From CAJBLF01 sp964463255 (GTDB lineage Bacteria; Patescibacteriota; Gracilibacteria; Absconditabacterales; Absconditicoccaceae), in the NCBI GenBank assembly GCA_964463255.1, contig CAYXBC010000046.1, positions 1 to 19,637 of the forward strand: DNA of 19,637 nt, given 5' to 3'. The translations under genes were made by a program, and so were the position numbers. Positions 1 through 7,308 of this stretch are shown in pieces; position 1 is the first letter of the stretch; every line of letters begins with the position of its first letter. Under the pieces are notes generated by a model. The model did no database searches and was not told the DNA's origin. It saw only the letters and a program-made list of their open reading frames with translations.

Positions 1-101
1 GATTTGAGGAATCCAATGAAGAATTACAAAAACAATGCGAAGAAATAATAAAAATTCTTGTTGTTATTATAAAAAATACTAAAAATAATTTAAAAAAATA
101 A
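1..101 (+). CDS. C-terminal end of a small helical protein, possibly four-helix-bundle (S23/IVP) family; 5' truncated
   Basis: An open frame enters from the left edge (codons begin at base 3) and stops at TAA 99-101, leaving 32 residues. The tail is a single amphipathic, Lys/Glu-rich helix (EELQKQCEEIIKIL, then KNTKNNLKK). Its spacing resembles the last helix of the four-helix-bundle proteins related to the 23S rRNA intervening-sequence protein, which often end in an EEI.K.L..IIK..K pattern. That assignment is an inference from a very short piece. It could be any small helical protein. No terminator hairpin follows, only AT-rich sequence. Confidence 0.4.
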   Translation, partial: FEESNEELQKQCEEIIKILVVIIKNTKNNLKK

Positions 102-120
102 ATTTATAATTTGTTTATTT

Positions 121-151
121 TTCTGAATTCTGCACTTTACATTCTGAATTC
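121..151 (+). repeat. Direct repeat TTCTGAATTC, two copies upstream of the flippase gene
   Basis: TTCTGAATTC occurs at 121-130 and again at 142-151, so the two copies are 21 bp apart, about two helical turns. The second copy ends 8 bp before the ATG at 160. Each copy contains the palindrome GAATTC. The placement fits a dimer-binding operator, but this is inference and chance in AT-rich DNA is possible. Confidence 0.35.
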
Positions 152-159
152 GTTTAAAA

Positions 160-1740
160 ATGATTTCTTCACATAAATTAGTTATCAAAGATGCCGCATG
201 GCAGTTGCTTTCTAGGATAATCAGCGCTGCTTTCGGATTTGTGACTACTAAGATTATGGCTTCATATCTTTGATCTCTTAGATATGGAGATTATAATTCC
301 ATCCTCAAATATTTTGCTTTCTGGACTGCTTTGGCAGATCTTGGTCTCTATGTTTTGGCTGTCAAAAGACTTGGTGAACTTAAGGAGAAATGCAAGAACG
401 ATCCCGATAATACTGAACTCAAATCAGAATATGGAAAATTTGTAGCGACAAGAATCGTCACTATGATAGTGATTTATGCGCTTGCTATCGGTATAGCCTA
501 TATGATCCCTAGTTATAGAGCTAATCCTTATTATATTCGGTGATTGCCTTTTGGACTTTTGTTTTCTGCGAGCTTTATGTTTGCTGGTATCCAACAGTTA
601 CCTCTGCAGATTTTTTGGAAGATGGAAAAGCTGAGTATTACGCTTATTACTGCTAGATTGAGTCAACTTGTGATTTTGCTTCCTGTAGTATATCTCTTAT
701 TTAAACATGTAGACTTTATGTCTTGACCTACAACGGTTTCTGTCATAGCATTTTGTCTAATCTTGTTTTCTGTCGTGTGAAGCTGAGTCTGACAAAATAT
801 TGAAATCTGAATTAGGTCGAGAAAGATATTGCCGCTCAATATCGTCTTTGATTGGAAATTTATTTGGAATACCATCAAAACAAATCGAAATTATGGTGTC
901 TCTTATTATCTCAGTAGTTTCCATACCTTGTTGCCATTGCTCTTCCTGACTCGGTTCTATCCGACTATGTCGGGCAAAAACTATTCGTGATTACGGTGAC
1001 TTTCTTTGTGATTGATAGAAATCCTCTTGATTATCCCATCAGCATTATGAAATAGCCTGCTCCATAATATTTCTACCTATGAAGAACACCATAAACGTAA
1101 AAGTCTCGGAAGTCTACTTAATCTTATGATTCGGTTTGGCTGTCTGTTTGCCGTAAATTTTTGGGTATTTGCAGATATGATTATCAGAGTCACTTCTGAT
1201 GCGAGTTTTATGGGTAGTTTTGATACGCTTTCCCATCGATGATCCAATCAATTGATGCCGTTTCTGGGTATTGTCCTTGTCTTTAGTTTCATCAAACAAG
1301 TATATAACTATGTTTTTGTGGCCACGGGAAAACATAATGTCCTTCTGCTCGTAAATGGTATCGGTGTCTTTGTATGAATATTTGTCTGATTATATACCAT
1401 CCCTGCTCGACCATTTACTCTTGGTCGGTGACTTTTGTGAGCTGTAGTCACGCAAATGCTTATGGAAATTCTCTTTGTCTCTTGAGCTATTGTTACGTGA
1501 TTTCGTCTCAAAGTATCTCCTATCCTTAATGTTCCTATTTTGATGAAAACACTTTTGATTATGCTCTGATTCGCTGTAGCAGCACGATGAACCACTGCTC
1601 TCATTCATATGACCTATCTTACTTTCTTTGTGATTGCTCTCATCCTCAATGGATTGGTTGCATGGATTTCTCTGCCATTGCTCAAGAAAATGGGCCGCGG
1701 ACTCACGGTCGAGGCTGATGTGTATACACCAGTGTCATAG
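160..1740 (+). CDS. Lipid-linked polysaccharide flippase (MOP superfamily, Wzx/PST-like)
   Basis: The 526-residue integral membrane protein starts at ATG 160 and stops at TAG 1738-1740. About 20 in-frame UGA codons are read as Gly, mostly inside hydrophobic helices; in the standard code the gene falls apart. The N-terminus (KLVIKDAAWQLLSRIISAAF, then KIMASYLG and YGDYNS) is the typical first segment of O-antigen/PST flippases: a short cytoplasmic tail, an amphipathic start and a conserved gap before G.Y. Many hydrophobic segments follow, consistent with 12-14 membrane helices and the usual family length near 500. Family members move lipid-linked sugar units across the cytoplasmic membrane for surface polysaccharide assembly. 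No glycosyltransferase cluster is visible beside it, so the substrate is unknown. A MATE-like or MurJ-like role cannot be excluded, but the N-terminus favours the polysaccharide branch. Confidence 0.82.
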
Positions 1741-1760
1741 ATAGAAACGAAACTATGTTG

Positions 1761-3476
1761 TTATTGGCTGAATGATAAGGTGAGTATCTGACCTTCATTT
1801 TCTCCTATTTTTTTAATCTTTTCTGGTACGGTATCTATTTTTACCTGTATTTCATCGCCCATCTGCCGTTCATGTTTTTTGGTGTCCAATTTAACTAAAC
1901 CTGTCAATGTCGGTGAAATATTTATATAGATATTTTTCCCGTTAACATTGTTGATGATTCCTTTGATGGCTGTCTCTTCCTTTTTCAACGTATGTAATGT
2001 GCTTATTTCTCTCTCTGGAAGTTTTTTTATATTTCTCTGTACATTCTTGATTGTTTCTTCTGGATGGATTGTGTCGTAGTATCTCAATACTTTCTTTACT
2101 AAGTTTCCTGCTTCTTTCTCATTGAATTCAAATATCCCCATCAATTTTTCCAAATTTTCTTTGGTAATATTTTTTTCGGTAAGGAAATTCCCGTCGGTGT
2201 TGAAGTCTAATATTTTTTCCGGTAATATCCTTGGGCTATACATATAGAAATCTCAGCTTTTGGGATATATTTTTATCAATCAATAATCGAAATAGGATGC
2301 GACTTGCGCTCCGTCCTGAACTTCATCTCCAAGTGCTATCATAAATCTTTCACCGTTAAATTTTCAGAATTGTCCGCTATTTTCCAATGCTTCCATCTGA
2401 TCTATATTCTTTTTGATCCTTTCTTCATGCTCTTTTGAAATTGTTTCAAGGGTGATATCTTCGATTGTGTTTTCTTTTTTGTTTTGTCTTTTTATCTTGT
2501 GTGATTTCAAAAATCATTCAGGCAATATTTCGAATCCTGTATGGGATGGATTCTCAAAATATCTGTAGATATCTTCTATCTTGAGATTGCGATAGAGTCC
2601 AAAAAGTGTCTTATGGTTATTTTTGTAATCCATTCCGCTTATCTGATAATCAAGGCTATCCACTATATCTATGAAATTTATGAATCTCTGTAATTGTGCT
2701 TTATGATTTTGTGGCAATTGATCTAATTCGTCGAGCATATGAAAAATCATATGTGCACTTGACGTTGGTCTTTCCTTGGTTTTTGCTTCTTCAGACATAT
2801 CGGAATGTTCGCTGATGATAACTTGTGATCCGATGAGTGATGCGTGTGGCTTTTTATCTTTTGCTTCTTTTTTTACCTTGTTGACTTTCATCCCACTGAC
2901 TGTGCCTCATGTATCGATGGTTAATCATTTCTCACCGCTTTCTCCTTCTGGTACTTCTTTCAGGATATCTTTGAGATTACCTCTTTCTCATTGTGCATCG
3001 TTGAGGAATCCACTCTTCTTTAATAAGAATAATGAAGCTTCTTTGTCGATATCTGATTTCTGATGCATAGTTATTTCTTTATTGAAAGCTCTTTTGAGTA
3101 TTTCGAAGATATCATTTTTGATATCTGATGTTTCCTGATGTTTTTCTTTTACTTTTTTCAAAATATCTCTGTGATCCTCATTACTTTGTTCTCTCTTATA
3201 TTTCACTGCTGCTTTGAGATCAGGATTTTTTGATCCATATTTTAATGTTATCTCTTTTTCTCCTTGTTTTCTTTCTCTTTTGACTACCTGTCTATTTACC
3301 CGGTTTTTGAAATCTTTCTCATATTCTTCAGCTTTCTCATTTTTTTCATTGACTATTCAGAGTAATATCTTCTGAATTTCGTTTGCTGTCTCTTGTTTTT
3401 GTCTTTCTGGTCATGACAAATCTACCACTCGTTCGCGGAGGTCTTCTAAGTTATCAAATTTTTTTTGCTCTTTCAT
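1761..3476 (-). CDS. Unrecognised 571-residue charged protein with an S1/OB-like C-terminal domain
   Basis: The start is ATG 3476-3474 and the stop TAA 1763-1761; several UGA codons are read as Gly. Residues 1-200 are extremely rich in Lys and Glu and look helical or coiled-coil, with no signal peptide or membrane segment, so the protein is probably cytoplasmic. The middle part carries a moderately conserved-looking stretch (YFDYGLIKIYP, around residue 400). Residues 499-571 read like an S1-type OB fold: KGIINNVNGKNIYINISP, then GLVKLD, then MGDEIQVKIDTV, matching the order of S1 elements (G.V..V....V.I..... GLV, then GD.V.VKI). RNA binding is therefore an inference, not an assignment. It is convergent with the flippase gene (20 bp apart) and divergent from tsaD. 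I recognise no full-length family. Confidence 0.75.
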
Positions 3477-3488
3477 TCTGTCTTTTTC

Positions 3489-3501
3489 TTTACATTGTAA
3501 A
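3489..3501. promoter_or_regulatory. Perfect 13-bp inverted repeat TTTACA-T-TGTAAA before the 571-residue protein gene
   Basis: The two 6-bp arms are perfect and separated by one base. The element lies 12 bp upstream of the minus-strand start at 3476. Its position between a TATACT-like -10 candidate and the start codon suggests an operator or a small 5'-UTR hairpin. The function is inferred; there is no protein evidence. Confidence 0.3.
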
Positions 3502-3555
3502 TGATATACATATAGTATATTCGAAACTGCAAAAAAAAGCAAATTTACCTTATTA

Positions 3556-3579
3556 GCATGGCGCATGGCGCATGATGCA
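3556..3579. repeat. Short tandem repeat, 7-bp unit GCATGGC, upstream of tsaD
   Basis: Two exact units GCATGGC (3556-3562 and 3563-3569) are followed by a diverged unit GCATGAT and a partial GCA. It is much more GC-rich than the surrounding AT-rich spacer between the divergent genes and sits about 20-45 bp before the tsaD start. It could vary in copy number by slippage or act as a binding site. Confidence 0.6.
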
Positions 3580-3601
3580 GATATTTACTTATATTGTATA
3601 T

Positions 3602-4657
3602 ATGAAAACATTGGCGATAGAGACGAGTTGTGATGATACTTCTCTATGAATAGTCGACTTTGATTGACAGACGTTTACTGTGGATTCGTTATTGGCGTAT
3701 TCGCAAATAGATGATCATCAAAAATACTGAGGTGTAGTTCCTGAAATTGCTTCTAGACTTCATTCCGATAAGATTATCGAAGTAGTCCAAAATATATGAT
3801 TGGATGCTATCAAGGATGTTGATTTTATTAGTGTCACTTCTCATCCCTGACTTCCTGGTTCGCTTGTGGTCGGTAAGGCCGTAGCATCACTCCTTTCTAG
3901 TTATTTCAATAAGCCGCTTGTACATGTCAATCATATCTATGGCCATCTATTTTCCCTTTTGCTTGAAAGAAATTCTTCAGATATCCAATTCCCGCTTGTT
4001 GTGCTGACCGCAAGTGGTGGGCACAATGATATCTATGTTGTACTACATGATGAATGACAACTACCACATGATACATGAATAGAACGAAAAAAATTTGGTG
4101 GATATACCATTGCTAAAATAGGATATACCTTGGATGATGCAGCAGGGGAATGTTTTGATAAGGTTTCCAGGATGCTCGGCGGTCCTTATCCCTGATGACC
4201 ATGGATTTCAGAGAAAGCTTCTCATGGAAAACCAAATATCGATGTCCAATTCAAGAGAATTTTCCTTTCCAAAGATACCTATGAATTTAGTTTTTCATGA
4301 ATGAAATCTCAAGTCTCGATTTTAGTTAAAAAACTAAGGGATCAGGAATTAGGTATCAGTGATCAGATTATTGAATCATTAGTATGTGATATCGCGTATG
4401 AATTTCAGGAAGCGGTCGTCGAGGTGATGGTGAAAAAATTAGTCAGAGCAGGTATCGAATTCTGAGCCAAAACATTAGGATTGGCCGGATGAGTCTCATC
4501 AAATGATAGATTACGGGAATATCTCAATGAGTATGGAAAATTGAAAATTGAACATTGAAAATTCTTGAGACCAATAAAAAAGGTTTATTCTACGGATAAT
4601 GCTGCGATGATAGGATTGGCGGGAATACTTGAATATAATCAGGAATGTAGCATGTAG
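3602..4657 (+). CDS. tsaD: tRNA N6-adenosine threonylcarbamoyltransferase TsaD
   Basis: TsaD transfers the threonylcarbamoyl group from threonylcarbamoyl-AMP to A37 of ANN-decoding tRNAs (t6A), working with TsaB and TsaE. The 351-residue protein matches the usual family length. Visible motifs are ETSCDDTS (7-14), YGGVVPEIASR (42-52), HPGLPGSL (81-88), the iron-binding HVNHIYGH with His111 and His115, TASGGHND (136-143), the ASKHA motif AGGVSSN (295-301), and STDNAAMIG with the metal ligand Asp332. About 13 of roughly 34 Gly codons are UGA, including invariant positions at 3728, 3848 and 4490; this is the clearest proof of code 25 in the window. The start ATG 3602 is preceded by AT-rich DNA with no Shine-Dalgarno, and the stop is TAG. 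It converges with purM. TsaB and TsaE are not in the window. Confidence 0.97.
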
Positions 4658-4701
4658 AATGATGGATTTGCTGGAATGGACTATTGTTTTTTTTTGCAGT
4701 T

Positions 4702-4731
4702 AAAAAAAAGAGGCGGGAATACCCGACCTCT
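4702..4731 (-). terminator. Intrinsic terminator of the purM transcript
   Basis: The hairpin arms are AGAGG-CGGG (4709-4717) and CCCG-a-CCTCT (4722-4731) with an AATA loop and one bulged base. On the minus strand it is followed by eight T (A-run 4702-4709). It begins 8 bp after the purM stop. On the plus strand only a weak T-rich tract follows, so help with tsaD termination would be minor. Confidence 0.8.
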
Positions 4732-4738
4732 CTATTTC

Positions 4739-5935
4739 TTAATATACGAACTCACCGTGTTTAGTCTTGATGGTGAGCTTTTTGCCTTTATTGGCTTCTA
4801 CATATCCTATGATCTTGGCATCCACTCCGAAACCTTTGGCGATATCGATGATCTGTTTTGCAGAAGCTTCAGATGAGACATAGAGTTCCATCCGGTGTCC
4901 CATGTTGTAGGTCTTGTACATTTCTTTCCTATCGACAGCTGCCTCTTCTCTGATGATTTCGAATATTGGCGGTGTTTCGAATAGGTTGTCTTTGATGATG
5001 TGTGCATCATGGATGAAGTTCATGACTTTGGTCTGTCCACCACCTGAACAATGAATGATACCATTCAAGGTCGATCTCTCTATTATCTCCAGCATTTTTT
5101 TGATGATTGGTGCATAGGTGCGTGTAGGAGAGAGTAGGAGTTTTCCTATGTTTATCGGCTTATATGCATGTTGATCCTGCCAATACTTTTTTTCAATGCT
5201 GTAATCTACACCGTAATTCCCTCGATAGACGAGATGTTTTGGCATGTTGTGGTCCACAATTTCAGGATAATCAAGGGCATAATCATGATACAAGAGATCG
5301 TGTCTTGCTGAAGTCAAACCGTTGGATCCTATTCCACTGTTGTACGATGATTCATATCCCGCTTGTCCTGATGATGCTAGTCCTACGATGAGATCTCCTG
5401 CTTGGATACGCGGGAGTACTACATCGTATCTCAGCATCCTTGCCGTCATAGTATGGTCTACGGTCAGTGTCCTCACCGATTCTAGATCAGCAGTTTCTCC
5501 ACCACCTGAGTAGATTTGAATTCCCAAATCCCTGAGTTTTTGTAGAAATTCTTCTGTGCCTTCTATGACTTCTGCAATAACATCTCCAGGAATGACGAAT
5601 TTATTTCTTCCTATCGTTCCTGAAACCAATAATGGGACATTGACTGCTCCAATGCATGTCAGATCGTCCAGGTTCATTACTATGCTATCTTGCGCTATCC
5701 CTTTGAATACTGAGATATCTCCCATTTCTTTCCAATACAGATATGCCAGTATAGCTTTTGTTCCTGCACCGTCCGCATGGACGATATTGCAGTAGGTAGA
5801 ATCATTCCCTAAATAATCGGGCAGAATCTTGCAAAATGAATTGGGAAAGATCCCTTTGTCAATGTTTTTGATTGCTGCGTGCACATCTTGTTTGTCTGAT
5901 GATACGCCTCTTTTTTCATAATCGTTTGTTTCCAT
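4739..5935 (-). CDS. purM: Phosphoribosylformylglycinamidine cyclo-ligase (AIR synthase), Bacteroidetes-like long form
   Basis: PurM closes the imidazole ring of AIR from FGAM with ATP, the fifth step of de novo purine synthesis, in the cytoplasm. The 398-residue protein is longer than the classical form (about 345 residues in E. coli) and matches the long form I know from Bacteroidetes. It begins YEKRGVSSDKQDVHAAI and shows HADGAGTK (53-60), SGGGETADL (143-151), SPTRTYAPIIKK, HCSGGGQTK and YNMGHRMELYV. Not one of its 36 glycines is encoded by UGA, in contrast to tsaD (about 13 of 34), so it reads through in the standard code as well. The start is ATG 5935-5933 and the stop TAA. It lies 34 bp downstream of the Nudix gene and may share its transcript. 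No other purine-pathway gene is nearby. The lack of UGA suggests recent acquisition from a standard-code donor. Confidence 0.93.
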   Translation of the reverse strand: METNDYEKRGVSSDKQDVHAAIKNIDKGIFPNSFCKILPDYLGNDSTYCNIVHADGAGTKAILAYLYWKEMGDISVFKGIAQDSIVMNLDDLTCIGAVNVPLLVSGTIGRNKFVIPGDVIAEVIEGTEEFLQKLRDLGIQIYSGGGETADLESVRTLTVDHTMTARMLRYDVVLPRIQAGDLIVGLASSGQAGYESSYNSGIGSNGLTSARHDLLYHDYALDYPEIVDHNMPKHLVYRGNYGVDYSIEKKYWQDQHAYKPINIGKLLLSPTRTYAPIIKKMLEIIERSTLNGIIHCSGGGQTKVMNFIHDAHIIKDNLFETPPIFEIIREEAAVDRKEMYKTYNMGHRMELYVSSEASAKQIIDIAKGFGVDAKIIGYVEANKGKKLTIKTKHGEFVY

Positions 5936-5969
5936 GGTATTTTTGTTTTGGTGATTATTATGTGAGTTT

Positions 5970-6398
5970 TTATTTGTCTTTGTAAAATAATTTTATGCAT
6001 TCATCGAGATCTCTGATGAGGTCAAGATTCAATGCTTCTTTTGGTGTCTTCCATATATACCCTTTATGTTCGTTGGGATTTATCTTTACGTCTGGTTTGT
6101 TCTCAAATGTTTTGTGGAACATATGATAGATAAAATCATAGTCAGGATATTTTACAAAGAGTTTATCAAAATAGATTGCATCTGTCAGGTCTATCTGTGT
6201 CTCTTCTTTTCCTTCTCTTTGCATTGCCTGTATAGGATTTTCTCCTGTATCCACTTTTCCGGCCGGCACTCCATACGTATTTGGTTCGGGTTTATGATCT
6301 TGTCTCAGCAATAGGAGTATTTCATCCTGATACGCTACGAAACAGCTTACTACCTCAAATTTCGGATTAAAATTTTCCGGTTTCTCTTTGGATATCAT
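5970..6398 (-). CDS. Nudix hydrolase
   Basis: This 142-residue protein has the Nudix box at 47-69: G-KVDTG-E-NPIQAMQ-RE-G-K-EE-T, followed by Gln where the consensus has Gly. The catalytic Glu residues of REGKEE are present, so pyrophosphohydrolase activity on a nucleoside-diphosphate-linked substrate is likely; the substrate cannot be told. The N-terminal strand VVSCFVAYQDEILLLLRQDH and the phrase TYGVPAGKVD fit NTP-sanitising (MutT-like) or GDP-mannose-type members. The start is ATG 6398-6396 after an A-rich tract; the stop is TAA. None of its five Gly codons is UGA, which is too few to mean much. It sits between the FKBP lipoprotein gene (68 bp upstream) and purM (34 bp downstream), all on the same strand. 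Confidence 0.88.
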   Translation of the reverse strand: MISKEKPENFNPKFEVVSCFVAYQDEILLLLRQDHKPEPNTYGVPAGKVDTGENPIQAMQREGKEETQIDLTDAIYFDKLFVKYPDYDFIYHMFHKTFENKPDVKINPNEHKGYIWKTPKEALNLDLIRDLDECIKLFYKDK

Positions 6399-6466
6399 TT
6401 TTTTTTGCGTACAAAAAAACTAAATAGTTTATCCTATATTTTGTTTTTTTTGTATTTGTATGCTTA

Positions 6467-7126
6467 TTATTTTTGAACCTCCTTTATCGTGATATCAAAG
6501 ATTAATGCTTTGCCTGCTAATTCGTTATTTCCATCAAGTGTTACCTCTTTGCTCTCTATAGCATATACAGTGAATGGTTGTCCGTTAGATGCCATGAGTT
6601 TCACTCCTTTTTTTAATTGATCGGCGTTGGGAATTTGTTCACGAGGTACTTTGATGAGATTTTTTTCACTTCGTTCTCCATACGCTTCTTTTGCTGGAAT
6701 GGTTACTGTCTTGGTTTCTCCGATTTTCATTCATGCAACAGCTTTATCGAAACCTGCTATCATCTGTCCTCATCCTACCTTGAAAGATAATCCTTCGTTA
6801 TAATTTCTTCCTGCATTATATTTTCCGCATGCTTTGGCTACCGATTCTACGCTAGTATCGAAAACTGTCTGTTCGTCTAGTCTTCCTACATAATCCACGA
6901 TAATAGTATTTCATTTTTCTACGAGTTTTCCATCTGTGGACGCTTTCGTCTGCTGAAGGTATGCAGCTATCGCAGTTTTGCATGCACTAGCATCTGTTGA
7001 GATGGCGGATGATGATGTTGTTGCTTTGACGGTGTCGTTGGTGGATTTTTCCTCTTGTTTGGCTGCACATCCCATGAGTCCTATGAGTGATAATGATAAA
7101 AATGCGAGAGTGATGTTTCTTTTCAT
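6467..7126 (-). CDS. SlyD-like FKBP-type peptidyl-prolyl isomerase, predicted lipoprotein
   Basis: Prolyl isomerase that probably assists folding of proteins outside the cytoplasmic membrane. The N-terminus MKRNITLAFLSLSLIGLMGC is a lipoprotein signal with lipobox LMGC and lipidated Cys20. A Ser/Thr-rich, low-complexity linker follows, then the FKBP domain from about residue 72 (NTIIVDYVGRLDEQTVFDTS, then GGGQMIAGFDKAVAGMKIGE, then AYGER). Between the FKBP strands lies a SlyD-type insert-in-flap segment (VPREQIP, LKKGVKLMASNGQPF, LDGNNELAGKALIFDITI). UGA codons 6911, 6770 and 6731 encode Gly at the family's conserved G positions. The length is 219 residues. SlyD is usually cytosolic, so a lipid-anchored version is uncommon. 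It is divergent from the PKD surface-protein gene, a possible client; that link is inference. Confidence 0.9.
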
Positions 7127-7308
7127 CTTTTGTGTTATTAAACGATAAAATCGGCATTTTTTGTAGTCATTTCTCTCGTGTTGTCAAACAGTAATTTCCG
7201 TGCATTTTTTTTTGCAAACGCCGATGAAATCACTATATCTGTCTTGTATGCCTTTAATTGGCTTGTTTTTTGGTTGAATGTACAGGATTTAGTCCCTTAC
7301 TTATTTCC

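Noticed and set aside
1308..1604. Minus-strand open frames of 70-100 codons across the flippase gene
   Set aside because: They lie antisense to a well-supported gene and encode Arg/His/Thr-rich sequence typical of shadow frames.
160..1740. Reading the broken frames as pseudogenes with many nonsense mutations
   Set aside because: The only interruptions are TGA, never TAA or TAG. The frame is kept between them and conserved families rebuild perfectly with Gly.
3602..4657. UGA as tryptophan (code 4) or selenocysteine
   Set aside because: TGA falls on invariant glycines in TsaD and other families, is far too frequent for selenocysteine, and Trp is encoded by TGG here.
7224..7292. 22-codon leader peptide starting at ATG 7224 before the PKD gene
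   Set aside because: A short frame ending in TAG is expected by chance here, and there is no attenuator hairpin or codon bias to support it.
7258..7308. TTG start at 7258 for the PKD surface protein
   Set aside because: It adds 17 residues before the signal peptide. ATG 7309 gives a normal basic n-region and hydrophobic core.
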